Below are positions 18,041-26,596 of a DNA stretch of 64,000 bases, piece after piece. A program made the translations under genes and the position numbers. This DNA is from an uncultured Alphaproteobacteria bacterium (GTDB lineage Bacteria > Pseudomonadota > Alphaproteobacteria > UBA8366 > GCA-2717185), in the NCBI GenBank assembly GCA_943788635.1, contig CALSRA010000027.1, forward strand, positions 1-64,000, in the 5' to 3' direction. Numbering within the stretch: the stretch's first letter is position 1; the number at the start of each line of letters is the position of its first letter. Below the pieces are notes generated by a model, which had not been told where the DNA came from, did not search any database, and was given only the letters and a program-made list of their open reading frames with translations.

Positions 18041-19255
18041 GTGGCCACGACCGGTTCTTTGCCTGGATCTCGCCTGAAAGAGCAGATTCCGATTTATCTC
18101 GTCGCGCTTGGTCATGGCGCGACGCATTGGATCGCCGGCACGTTCTATATCCTGCTGCCCGCACTGACGAGTGATCTGGGATTGAGTTATACGGAAGCAG
18201 GGTTACTTGTTTCCATTTTGCATATCAGTTCCTTCGTGGCGAATATCGGTAGTGGCGTGGTCGTCGATATGACGGGCCGCAAGGTTGTTTTTCAGGTTCT
18301 GTCGCTGGTGGTTGGCGGCGCGGCGCTGGCCTGTTTCGGCGTTACCGGCCTTTATGCCGTGCTGGCAGGGCTGGTCATGCTGATCGGCATCACGAATAAT
18401 TTGTGGCATCCGCCGGCGATTGCCTTCATTGCGGAGCGATATTCGGAGCGTCGGGGCTTTGCCCTGGCGATACATGCGACCGGGGCCAGTATCGGTGACA
18501 TGGTGGCGCCACTGGCGGCAGGCGCTTTGCTGCTTAGCTATTCCTGGCAGGGGGCTGCCGCGATCAATGCGGTGCCGGTCATGATTGTTGCTGCCTTGTT
18601 TGTATTCTATCTGATGCCGAAGGATAATCCGGCGCCAGGCGCCGTCCGGCAGGTTATGGGCTTCAAGGATTACCGGAGTGGGTTGCTGCTGCTGGTCCGT
18701 CAACCGGCTGTGATCGGATTATGCATGATGGCGGCGCTGCGATCGATGGCCCAGACAGGCTTGCTGATGTTTCTGCCGTTGTTTCTGTCCGACGTATTGA
18801 ACGTCAATCCGCTTGCCATGGGAACCGCAATAATGGGTATGCATCTGGGCGGGGTGATTGTGTCGCCGATTGCTGGTGCCCTGTCGGACCGTATCGGCCG
18901 GCGCCCGGTCGTCATGGCCGGATTGGCCGCGACGACGGTTCTGATTGTCGGATTGACCTTCGTGACCGATTTGACGGTGTTTGTCGTTGCCGTATCGGTT
19001 CTGGGTTTTGTGTTGTACGCCGTGCGCCCGGTCATCCATAGCTGGATGATGGATCTAGCGCCATCGGATCTGCGCGGTTCGGCGACGAGCCTGCTGTTCG
19101 GCACCCAATCCGCGCTGTCGGTACTGATTCCAATTATAGGGGGGTGGGTTGCCGATACTTATGGGTTGAGCCAGGTTTTCTACCTGATCGCGGGGATCAT
19201 GCTGCTGGCAAACCTAGCCGTTGTCTTCCTGCCGCGTCCGAACCAGGCGGTCTAA
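18041..19255 (+). CDS. MFS transporter, Fsr-like
   Basis: A 404-residue, 12-helix major facilitator protein in the inner membrane. The GTG start opens MATTGSLPGSRLKEQIP before the first helix. HGATHWIAGTFYILLPAL and the loop DMTGRKVVFQ (MFS motif A region) are visible, and a second motif A, GALSDRIGRRPVVMAGL, follows at about residue 280. The overall pattern resembles fosmidomycin-resistance-type (Fsr) efflux pumps, but the substrate is not determinable. It converges with serB across eight bases. Confidence 0.85.
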   Translation: MATTGSLPGSRLKEQIPIYLVALGHGATHWIAGTFYILLPALTSDLGLSYTEAGLLVSILHISSFVANIGSGVVVDMTGRKVVFQVLSLVVGGAALACFGVTGLYAVLAGLVMLIGITNNLWHPPAIAFIAERYSERRGFALAIHATGASIGDMVAPLAAGALLLSYSWQGAAAINAVPVMIVAALFVFYLMPKDNPAPGAVRQVMGFKDYRSGLLLLVRQPAVIGLCMMAALRSMAQTGLLMFLPLFLSDVLNVNPLAMGTAIMGMHLGGVIVSPIAGALSDRIGRRPVVMAGLAATTVLIVGLTFVTDLTVFVVAVSVLGFVLYAVRPVIHSWMMDLAPSDLRGSATSLLFGTQSALSVLIPIIGGWVADTYGLSQVFYLIAGIMLLANLAVVFLPRPNQAV

Positions 19256-19263
19256 CGGTCCGT

Positions 19264-20157
19264 TCAGGGGGTCTTGAAGTCTTCCTGGCGGTAACCCTGC
19301 AGATACAGCAAGGCGGTCAGGTCGCCATGGTCGATGCGGGCACGCGCGCTTTCCGCGACGATTGGTTTCGCCCGGAATGCGACCCCCAGCCCGGCGGCGG
19401 CCAGCATGTCCAGGTCATTTGCGCCGTCGCCAACGGTTATGGCATCGGTCTCGGTAATGCCCAGAGTAGCCGTGAGGCGCGCCAATGCTTCGCGTTTTGC
19501 CACGCGGCCAAGAATGGGGTCCAGCAGCCTGCCCGTCAGGGTTCCATTGCTGATTTCCAGGCGGTTTGCCTGATCCTCATTGAAGCCGAGCCGTTCGCGC
19601 ACCCAGCCGGTAAAAAAGTCAAAGCCACCGGAAACCAGGGCGCAATGGGCGCCGTTCGCGCGCATGGTGGCGACCAGAACGGCTGCGCCGGGCATGATGC
19701 GGATCGTTGAAAGGGCCCGGTCCAGTGCTTTTGAATCCATGCCTTTCAGCATCGCGACGCGTTCGCGGATCGCGCTTTCAAAGTCAAGCTCCCCGGCCAT
19801 CGCACGGGCGGTAATTGCCGACATCCGGTCGTGTATATCCAGTTCATTTGCCAGTTCATCAAGCATCTCATTCTCGATAATGGTCGATTCCATATCGGCA
19901 ATGAGCAGGCGTTTGCGGCGGCCGGCTGCTGGTTGAGCGACCGCGTCTACCGGCAGGTTACCGAGGCTTTTCTTTACGGCATCATTGGCAGGGATGATGT
20001 CCAAATGACCGAACGGAAGGTCGCACGCGGTTGTCGCCGCAAGCCAGTCGGTTTCGCCCACGGTCGCGCCGCAATCCTGGAGCGCGATTCTTGCCTGTTC
20101 GGCGATACCGGTATCAAGGCGACCTGGATTGCCGATCAAAGAGATGATGTTTTCCAT
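19264..20157 (-). CDS. serB: Phosphoserine phosphatase SerB
   Basis: A 297-residue HAD phosphatase that performs the last step of serine synthesis. The N-terminal 75 residues form the ACT-like region seen in long SerB. HAD motif I reads ADMESTIIENE at residues 87-97, so the usual second Asp of DxDxT is Glu90; motif II is ALVSGGFDFF, and motif III/IV is VGDGANDLDMLAAAG. The Asp-to-Glu change affects the general acid-base residue and its effect is unknown. The ATG at 20157 is chosen because MENIISLIGNP matches SerB starts better than the longer frame from 20259. Confidence 0.85.
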   Translation of the reverse strand: MENIISLIGNPGRLDTGIAEQARIALQDCGATVGETDWLAATTACDLPFGHLDIIPANDAVKKSLGNLPVDAVAQPAAGRRKRLLIADMESTIIENEMLDELANELDIHDRMSAITARAMAGELDFESAIRERVAMLKGMDSKALDRALSTIRIMPGAAVLVATMRANGAHCALVSGGFDFFTGWVRERLGFNEDQANRLEISNGTLTGRLLDPILGRVAKREALARLTATLGITETDAITVGDGANDLDMLAAAGLGVAFRAKPIVAESARARIDHGDLTALLYLQGYRQEDFKTP

Positions 20158-20206
20158 GGGAACCCGAAGTAACCCAGGCCTTTGCCACTGGCAAGCAGTA
20201 TGACCT

Positions 20207-21457
20207 CTAAAAATCCAGGGCGCTGAATATTCGCAGTAGGAGAATTCCGCTACAGGCAATGAAGCCGGTGCCGGGGACCCATAAGGGAATGGTGAAATGT
20301 CCTGGCTCGGTATCCGACCGGAATTTGATACGGCATAGCGCCAGATTGACAGCAGCGAAGACGAACAGGGTGAGTACGGACGTTATTTCCGCCAGCGTCG
20401 CCAAAGGCAGCCATAATGCGAACGCCATGACGCATGCCGTAACCATGCCTGTGGCAAGCAGTGGTGTCCGGAAGCGAGGGTGAACCGTCGAGAAAATGAC
20501 CGGTATCCAGCCTTGGCGGGACAACCCATAGATTACCCGCGCCGCCATGACGATCTGTATCAACGCGCCGTTCAGGACCGCAACAAGCGCGACCAGGGCG
20601 ATTGCCGAGGCTGCTTCGGGCCCCGCATGGTGTTCGACCAGCAGTGCCAGTGGCGCCCGGCTTGCCGACAGTTCGTCGATAGACAGGCTCAATGTCGCCG
20701 CCAGCGCCAGCGCAACATAGAAGATCGTTGTCACGACAAGGGTCAGGATCATGGCTTTTGGCAGGTTGCGGCGAACGTCCTTTACCTCTTCGGCGACATT
20801 GACCATGTCTTCGAAGCCGATAAACGCATAGAAGGCGAGGATGGACGCGGCCAGAATAGCGCTCCACTCAGCGACCTGGAATGGTGGCAGAAAGTCCGAT
20901 ATGCGTCCGGGTAATGTGGTGAAACTGTCGCGGCTAACCCAGATTACGAACATCAATCCGCCGGTCTCAACGAGCGTCGCGACGACAGCAGCTGCGATGG
21001 ATTCGGAAATGCCCCAAGCCGCCAGCGCACCAAGGGCGCCGACCAGAAGGACGATGGCAAGCCAGTCATCAACATAGAAAAATTCGTGAAGGTAGCCGAC
21101 AAACCCGCGTGAAATCGCGGCGCTGGAGATCAGTCCCGCGAACATCACGCATAATCCGATGGACAAGGATAACCAGCGAATGCCGAAACCTTCATGCAGG
21201 TAAACAGCTTCGCCGGCGCTTTTTGGAAACCGGGCTACAAGTTCCGAGAATGATAATACGGTGAAAACAGCAAGCAGGGATGCAATGACAAACGAGACGC
21301 TCATATACAAGCCGGCGACAGCGGCAACCTTGCCGATCAGGACATAGATGCCAGCGCCAATTGTCGTGCCAAGACCGTAAAGGACGATCATTGGCAGCGA
21401 AATGCTGCGCTTTAAAGGTGTTGGTATCTTGTTTGTGTGTTCTGCTTCGCCCGTCAC
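20207..21457 (-). CDS. APC-superfamily amino acid permease
   Basis: A permease of about 416 residues with 12 predicted helices. The first helix region, YGLGTTIGAGIYVLIGKVA, holds the unwound GxGxGIY segment that binds amino acid backbones in APC transporters, and FYAFIGFEDMVNVAEEVKD is the conserved helix 6 to 7 region. I chose GTG at 21457, because the longer frame would run into the upstream gene on the same strand. The substrate is unknown; cationic amino acid or ethanolamine permeases are the nearest kinds. Its 3' end lies about 50 bases from serB. Confidence 0.83.
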   Translation of the reverse strand: MTGEAEHTNKIPTPLKRSISLPMIVLYGLGTTIGAGIYVLIGKVAAVAGLYMSVSFVIASLLAVFTVLSFSELVARFPKSAGEAVYLHEGFGIRWLSLSIGLCVMFAGLISSAAISRGFVGYLHEFFYVDDWLAIVLLVGALGALAAWGISESIAAAVVATLVETGGLMFVIWVSRDSFTTLPGRISDFLPPFQVAEWSAILAASILAFYAFIGFEDMVNVAEEVKDVRRNLPKAMILTLVVTTIFYVALALAATLSLSIDELSASRAPLALLVEHHAGPEAASAIALVALVAVLNGALIQIVMAARVIYGLSRQGWIPVIFSTVHPRFRTPLLATGMVTACVMAFALWLPLATLAEITSVLTLFVFAAVNLALCRIKFRSDTEPGHFTIPLWVPGTGFIACSGILLLRIFSALDF

Positions 21458-21491
21458 AGAAATGTTTCCAGCCTGATGTATCGTGAATGGA

Positions 21492-21972
21492 CTAACCGGT
21501 TGTGAGTGATTTGGAAAGCTTGACCGTGTCTCTCCCGTGGCCGGCATTGACGAGCTGGGCGAGCAGGTTTTTTCGCCCTGGTGTCAGGACCGCCCAGCTC
21601 TCCGGCAGGTGGGTATGTATGACCGTGCATCCGTTATGTTGCGCCAGATCTTCCATGGCGTCGATCAGCCTGGTCACTGCAACGGCGCGGTCCCCGGTAT
21701 CAATTGCGATGAAATGGTCGACATTCAAAACAGGACCGGCACCCAATCCATAGCTGGTACAAGAAACTGAAGAGCCCATGTATATAGCCACGGCTGTTTT
21801 CCAGGGTCATGATTCCTGTGGATGGTTCCCTCAGTTCCGTTGGTTGCGCGTGCCAATCCGTATATGCCAGCCAGTCCTCAAGCGTGATTGCCGGCATCGC
21901 TGACCGGATCAGCGGGTAGGCCATGGCGGCGTTTTCTCGTTTCAACGCCTTTATTTTGTATGATCGAGGCAT
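21492..21972 (-). CDS. GNAT-like hypothetical protein, one frameshift
   Basis: I recognise no named function. Two frames combine into one protein of about 159 residues: MPRSYKIKALKRENAAMAYPLIR followed by GIMTLENSRGYIHGLFS, then in the next frame GLGAGPVLNVDHFIAIDTGD and ALEDLA-like helix residues. The layout, a beta strand pair with a mixed-charge N-terminus and a helix containing IDAMEDLAQHNGC, suggests a GNAT acetyltransferase fold. Removing one base from the AAA at 21764-21766 joins the frames. It is divergent from the FNR gene and shares its promoter region. Confidence 0.55.
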
Positions 21973-22034
21973 GAATTGGTTTTGAAAATTGTGAATGTCC
22001 ATCACGACGATAGACCTTTGAAATTTTCAACCCA

Positions 22035-22048
22035 ATGATGCAGGTCAA
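22035..22048. promoter_or_regulatory. Candidate FNR/CRP-type box
   Basis: ATGATGCAGGTCAA matches 8 of the 10 defined positions of the FNR consensus TTGATNNNNATCAA. It lies between the divergent GNAT-like gene and the FNR-family gene, 112 bases upstream of the latter's ATG. The inverted repeat TTGAAATTTTCAA is close by at 22018-22030. Binding by the adjacent regulator is inferred. Confidence 0.45.
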
Positions 22049-22159
22049 TGCGTCGTTGTGTAACGTGCAAATTCCAGCCGTGAGGTATAGAGTTACCCGT
22101 ACCAGCGGGTAAATACAGACATACGGTATTTTATCCTTGATGGATGCGAGGGAAGCACG

Positions 22160-22897
22160 ATGGTCAATTTGGACCTGAACAAGTTACCGGTCGCGCGCGC
22201 GGACATGGTTGTAAACCCCTGTGCTGCTTGCTCCGTGCGGGATCTCTCGATTTGCAGCGTTCTTGACGAAGATGAATTGCAACAGATGTCCGAGATCGCG
22301 GCGAACCTGCAATTTTCGCCGCACGACCCCATCATTGACGAAGGTGAAGCGGCTGATTTCCTGTTCAATGTCACTGGTGGGACGGTTCGACTGTATAAGT
22401 TGCTGCCCGACGGTCGGCGGCAAATTACCGGTTTTCTGACCAATGGCGATTTTCTCGGCATCGCGCTGAACGACAACTATACCTACAGCGCCGAAGCGGT
22501 AGACCAGGTGAACGTTTGCCGGTTTCCGCGTAAAAAGCTGGAATCGCTTCTTGATCAATACCCGCATCTTGAAAAACGGCTGCTGGGGGTTGCGTCGAAC
22601 GAACTGGTACAGGCGCAGGACCAGATGATGCTGCTCGGCCGCAAGACCGCGAAGGAAAAAATTGTCTCCTTTCTGCTGTCATTGTCTAAACGGCAGACGG
22701 CGATAGGGCGGGCGGCTTCGCCCGTTGCGCTGCCGATGAGCCGCTCTGACATTGCTGATTATCTGGGGCTTACCACCGAAACTGTAAGCCGGACTTTTTC
22801 GCTTCTGAAACGGGATCAGTCGATCCGGATTCAGGAAGGCGGTATGGTCGCATTACCGGATATAGACCATCTGACGGAACTGGCGGACGGATACTGA
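22160..22897 (+). CDS. Crp/Fnr-family regulator with FNR-type cysteines
   Basis: A 245-residue transcription factor. An N-terminal cluster of Cys21-x2-Cys24-x7-Cys32 and a central Cys120 are the four ligands expected for an oxygen-labile [4Fe-4S] cluster as in FnrN/AadR proteins. The cyclic-nucleotide-like beta roll follows (VTGGTVRLYKLLPDGRRQI), then the dimer helix and the winged HTH DIADYLGLTTETVSRTFSLLK, where the recognition helix keeps E-x3-R. It probably controls genes for low-oxygen growth. It is divergent from the GNAT-like gene and converges with the glycosyltransferase gene. Confidence 0.9.
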   Translation: MVNLDLNKLPVARADMVVNPCAACSVRDLSICSVLDEDELQQMSEIAANLQFSPHDPIIDEGEAADFLFNVTGGTVRLYKLLPDGRRQITGFLTNGDFLGIALNDNYTYSAEAVDQVNVCRFPRKKLESLLDQYPHLEKRLLGVASNELVQAQDQMMLLGRKTAKEKIVSFLLSLSKRQTAIGRAASPVALPMSRSDIADYLGLTTETVSRTFSLLKRDQSIRIQEGGMVALPDIDHLTELADGY

Positions 22898-22907
22898 ACC
22901 GGCTGAT

Positions 22908-24026
22908 CTATCCGGCTGAGAATATCCTGGCCCAGGCCGCAACCATCTCAGATTCTGAATAGGTCGCTTCGACACGGGTATGGTTTGCGCGGCCTATGTC
23001 TTGTCGCAGGGTATCGTCATCCAGGAAGGTGGACAGCACGTTTGCAAGTGCGTCGGTATCGCGTGCCACAATGAACGGTCTGTTCTCGTCGGAAACCATG
23101 TTCCGCACATCACCGACATCGACGGCCGCAACTGGTAATCGCGTCGCCATTGCTTCCAGGACGCCAATTGGCATCTGCTCGGTATCTGACGAGAGGGCGA
23201 ATATATCGCATAGCGCCAGTAGCGCTGATGGATCGGCAATGTAACCGGTAAAGACGACCCGGTCCGCAAGTCCCAGTCGCTTCGCGTGATCTTCCAGTCC
23301 GGGACGCTCCTGCCCATCGCCCACGATCAACAGCTTTGCCTTGCGCCCGGATGCGACAGTTTTGCTGAAAGCGTCGATCAGGCGGATCAGATTTTTTTCG
23401 GGCCTTAATGCGGCAACCGTTCCGATGACCAGATTATCGTCATCCAGTCCGTATTGCTGTGCCAAGGCGGGGTCACGGGGTAACCCGAACCGGGTGCAAT
23501 CAATGCCGTTTGGAATATAGGCAACGTTCTTGGCGGGCAGCCTCCAGATTCGGGTGACAATGTCATACAGGGTTTGCGACGGCACGACGGTGGTCGTGTG
23601 GGGCCACAGGGCCAGGCGGCGGAACCAGACACGCCGTGCCAATTGCCCGTCGGCTTCTTCCGGACCAAATCCATCTACGACATGAACATGGGGGCAGTTG
23701 CGTCCGAAATTCGCCATCGCCCATTCAATGGCACCCCAATTATAGGTGACTAGGACGTCCGGGTTCAGTTTGTTGAGTGTTCGTCGGAACAACAGCAGGT
23801 TACGAAGCGTTTGCCCTTTGCCGAAGTCAATTTCCTGCACTTCCCTGTCGACATGCGGCAACAGCAGGTTGACGCTTTCGTATCTCTGATCCGTCGCAAA
23901 CAGAAGGTTCCGGAAAGGGATATCAAACTTATTGGCGAGCTTGGCAAACCGGACCTGTGCGCCGCCGACATCCATCGTGGAAAACACGTGAAACAGGTCT
24001 CGCGGCTTGGGTTCGTCGGTGCTCAA
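22908..24026 (-). CDS. GT4-family glycosyltransferase
   Basis: A 372-residue GT-B-fold transferase, probably making cell-surface or lipid-linked glycans. The N-terminal domain contains FHVFSTMDVGGAQVRFAKL, with the nucleotide-sugar-family glycine pair. The C-terminal domain carries the GT4 signature: VIGTVAALRPEKNLIRLIDAF, KLLIVGDGQERPGLE, and the EX7E stretch EQMPIGVLEAMA. Donor and acceptor are unknown. It converges with the FNR-type regulator gene, 10 bases apart. The frame from 24026 begins MSTDEPKPRDLFHVF, a reasonable start. Confidence 0.88.
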   Translation of the reverse strand: MSTDEPKPRDLFHVFSTMDVGGAQVRFAKLANKFDIPFRNLLFATDQRYESVNLLLPHVDREVQEIDFGKGQTLRNLLLFRRTLNKLNPDVLVTYNWGAIEWAMANFGRNCPHVHVVDGFGPEEADGQLARRVWFRRLALWPHTTTVVPSQTLYDIVTRIWRLPAKNVAYIPNGIDCTRFGLPRDPALAQQYGLDDDNLVIGTVAALRPEKNLIRLIDAFSKTVASGRKAKLLIVGDGQERPGLEDHAKRLGLADRVVFTGYIADPSALLALCDIFALSSDTEQMPIGVLEAMATRLPVAAVDVGDVRNMVSDENRPFIVARDTDALANVLSTFLDDDTLRQDIGRANHTRVEATYSESEMVAAWARIFSAG

Positions 24027-24123
24027 TTCTGTTGGTCTCCATTATGAAGCGCGCTTGCGTGATAGAAGCATCACCCGGCCGGGGCATCGGGGTGTGGGTG
24101 GCACAAATGGCGGCTGTACGCGC

Positions 24124-24342
24124 TTACCAGTGCGGTGGCGGCTTCTCGGGCCCGTCCGTGTTCATGCTATGGAGTTCCTCGGTCAATCGTGAATCAAGAC
24201 GATTGAGCCGCTGCTTCATGCCGTCAATCACGTCCCACTGGCGGGCAATCATATCACTGAGGTCCCTGATCGTATCCTCATGATGGGCCAGCAGCGACTC
24301 AACATCGACGAGCCGACGGTTCAGATCACCTTGCGTCGCCAT
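24124..24342 (-). CDS. slyX: SlyX-family protein
   Basis: A 72-residue coiled-coil protein. Heptads run through NRRLVDVESLLAHHEDTIRDL and the tail ends in PPPHW, close to the PPPHY ending of SlyX. No biochemical function is established for the family. ATG at 24342 is preferred over 24366 because the family starts just before the coiled coil. It lies between the glycosyltransferase and SPOR-domain genes on the same strand. Confidence 0.85.
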   Translation of the reverse strand: MATQGDLNRRLVDVESLLAHHEDTIRDLSDMIARQWDVIDGMKQRLNRLDSRLTEELHSMNTDGPEKPPPHW

Positions 24343-24399
24343 GCACGTTACCCCTAACGTCGCCAAACCATACCGGCCGGTATCCGACCGTGCCCTATT

Positions 24400-25530
24400 C
24401 TAACGCCGAACGACGAGACAGGGTTGTTTTTCTGCTTTCAGGGCCTTGCATGCATTCGCGGCTTCTTTCGCGCTGGCAAAGCCGCCGGCCTTGATTCGAT
24501 AAAAAGTGCCGCGATTCGCAATGGTTGCCTGTTCGACAAACACTTCAGACGTGCCCAAGGCCGCGGAATATAGCTTCTGCAGTCGCACGCCTTCCCGGTC
24601 TGCTGCCGTTTTGTTTTTCACCGATGCCAATTGAATTGAATAGGCGGCCTTTTTTCCAGCGCCCGGCACGGCGGTCGGTTTTTTTTCTTTTGGCGGTGAG
24701 ATAGCAGCAGTTTTGCTGGGGGCGGGTGTTGGCGCAGGGACCTGTACAGCAGGTTTATCCTTTGTCGCCGTCACATCTGCCTTTATCGCATCCGGCTTTG
24801 TCGCGGGGCGCGGCAATGCTGCGATGGACCGAACGGGCGGTTCGGGCACTGTTGCCTGTTCTACAGGGGCAGGTGCGGGCTTCTCAGGCGTCGGAACCGT
24901 CGCGGCGATCGGCGGCGGAGGTGGCGCAGCCAGAATAGGGGGGACGGATGCTTTCTGGGGCGCGCTTTTCGCTGGTGTCTGTGCGGGCGGCGTTGAAACG
25001 GATAAGGAAGCGGGCTCTATTTTCGGCTGCGGTTGTGGTGTTTTCTGCGCGCGGACGTTAAGTGGGGCTGGAATTTCCCGCCGGGCCTCTACGGCCGTGG
25101 CGCCTGAAGCCGGTAGCAGGCTGACTAATTCTGGCTCGATTGCTGCGGGCTCTGCGCCCGTTGAACCCGGATCAGGCGTATTATCCCGACTCACCTGTGA
25201 TTCCTCTTGGGGTGCAGGAACCGGTGAAACCGGTGTCGAGACCGTTGTCCCAGCCACCTCGGAATTCGGGCGGGCAAACAGAAAATAGGATGTCAGCCCA
25301 GATACGAGACCAATGACCAATGCAACGGCAATGAACCGGCGGTCGACGATGATCGATCGCGCCCCCCGGGTCGAGCCGGAAGGAGCCTCTTGCGGCTGAG
25401 GCGCAGGATTGAATGCAACCTCATCGGATAGATTGGCGCCGTCATGCTCGCTTCGCCATCTGGCAGCAGATGCCTCCCCTTTTCGCGCAAGCAACTCATG
25501 CGTTAACGGTGCGGCTTCCTTGCTGGTCAA
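24400..25530 (-). CDS. SPOR-domain protein, bitopic membrane
   Basis: A 376-residue protein: cytoplasmic N-terminus, one membrane helix (about residues 87-107, FIAVALVIGLVSGLTSYFLF), a long proline- and alanine-rich linker, and a C-terminal SPOR domain (about 295-376, AAYSIQLASVKNKTAADREGVRLQ). SPOR domains bind denuded glycan strands at division sites. The Pro/Ala linker of about 180 residues fits a wall-spanning spacer. It is upstream of the slyX and glycosyltransferase genes and downstream of the ParA gene, a cell-envelope grouping. Confidence 0.88.
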   Translation of the reverse strand: MTSKEAAPLTHELLARKGEASAARWRSEHDGANLSDEVAFNPAPQPQEAPSGSTRGARSIIVDRRFIAVALVIGLVSGLTSYFLFARPNSEVAGTTVSTPVSPVPAPQEESQVSRDNTPDPGSTGAEPAAIEPELVSLLPASGATAVEARREIPAPLNVRAQKTPQPQPKIEPASLSVSTPPAQTPAKSAPQKASVPPILAAPPPPPIAATVPTPEKPAPAPVEQATVPEPPVRSIAALPRPATKPDAIKADVTATKDKPAVQVPAPTPAPSKTAAISPPKEKKPTAVPGAGKKAAYSIQLASVKNKTAADREGVRLQKLYSAALGTSEVFVEQATIANRGTFYRIKAGGFASAKEAANACKALKAEKQPCLVVRR

Positions 25531-25609
25531 CGGTTATGGCCTCTTGGTCGGCATGCGGGAGGAGAGGGATTGTTTTGGGATTGGGCTAAAAAACGGCACG
25601 GAAAATGCC

Positions 25610-26314
25610 TCAGGCCGAAACCTGGCCATAGCCAAAAGCCTTGCTTGCCGCGGTCAGGATTTCGCCGAATGGCAAACGCTTCTTCTTGCCGTAGGTTCGG
25701 TTCAGTCGCTCGTCGATATACGTCCAGAGCGTGGCAATTTCCTTGGCTGCGAGTGCCTGACCGGGGATTTCCATCACCGTTCGGCCATCAGTCATGCTGG
25801 TTGCAAACCCGACCCGTTGATGGATGATCGCCGGTGATACTGTGCCGTGCTGCGACAGCGCGATGGCGACTTCAGACGTGACTTTGGCTCGGGGAGTCGC
25901 GCCGTTGACGACAAATACGAGGGGCTTCTTCATCGATTCTATCAGGTCGACTGAAGCGCCGACGGCACGAAGATCATGCGGGCTCGGCCGGGTTGGCACC
26001 ACAACCAGATCTGCGACAGAAACGACTTCTGCTATTGTATTCGTTATGGCTGGTGGTGTGTCGATTACGACAAGCTGGATGCCATGTTCATGCAGAAGCT
26101 TCAGGTCTGCGGGAAGATTGGAAACGGATGTCCGCATGAAGACGGGGGTTGCTTCGGTACGTTCGTTCCACCAGTCCGCAAGACTTGCCTGAGGGTCTGT
26201 ATCGACAACGGCAACTGGACCTGCCCCGGCTCTTTCAGCCTGCACTGCAATATGTCCGGCGAGTGTTGTCTTGCCCGATCCACCCTTTTGGGACGCGACT
26301 GCAATAACGTGCAT
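25610..26314 (-). CDS. ParA-family ATPase
   Basis: A 234-residue P-loop ATPase. The deviant Walker A is ASQKGGSGKTTLAGH with the signature lysine, the switch I region is VVDTDPQASLADWWNE, and the switch II is LVVIDTPPA. These place it among ParA/MinD-like proteins, which position DNA or protein complexes. No parB is visible beside it, so an orphan ParA for a protein cargo is likely. The ATG at 26314 is preferred over a GTG two codons upstream; GGGAG lies about ten bases upstream. It is followed on the same strand by the SPOR protein gene. Confidence 0.88.
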   Translation of the reverse strand: MHVIAVASQKGGSGKTTLAGHIAVQAERAGAGPVAVVDTDPQASLADWWNERTEATPVFMRTSVSNLPADLKLLHEHGIQLVVIDTPPAITNTIAEVVSVADLVVVPTRPSPHDLRAVGASVDLIESMKKPLVFVVNGATPRAKVTSEVAIALSQHGTVSPAIIHQRVGFATSMTDGRTVMEIPGQALAAKEIATLWTYIDERLNRTYGKKKRLPFGEILTAASKAFGYGQVSA

Positions 26315-26431
26315 GCACACAATCTCCCTAAAATTCCGACATTATCCGACCGTGGCTAACATCATGGTTAGCCGGTTGACATCATGGTTGGAATTGCCAG
26401 CCCCTTGTTCTTCTATCAAAGGAGCATACGC

Positions 26432-26470
26432 CGGTAAGCGGTCGTCAATAGCGGTAAGCGTCGTCAATAG
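26432..26470. repeat. Tandem 20/19-base repeat upstream of the ParA gene
   Basis: CGGTAAGCGGTCGTCAATAG (26432-26451) is followed directly by CGGTAAGCGTCGTCAATAG (26452-26470). The copies differ by one G in a GG run. Nearby, ACATCATGGTT occurs twice at a 20-base spacing (26359-26369 and 26379-26389), with TTGACA, a possible -35 element, between. The interval 26315-26596 contains no gene that I can support. Confidence 0.8.
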
Positions 26471-26596
26471 ATTGTATAATTAACATGTTCGAACCACAGA
26501 ATATGGGTGCTAAATCATATTATGGCGAGTCTGGTAAGGTAATTATTCCCGTTTTTGGGGTGCCTGTAGTGGCCAGTAAGCCCTATTGATTCAGCA

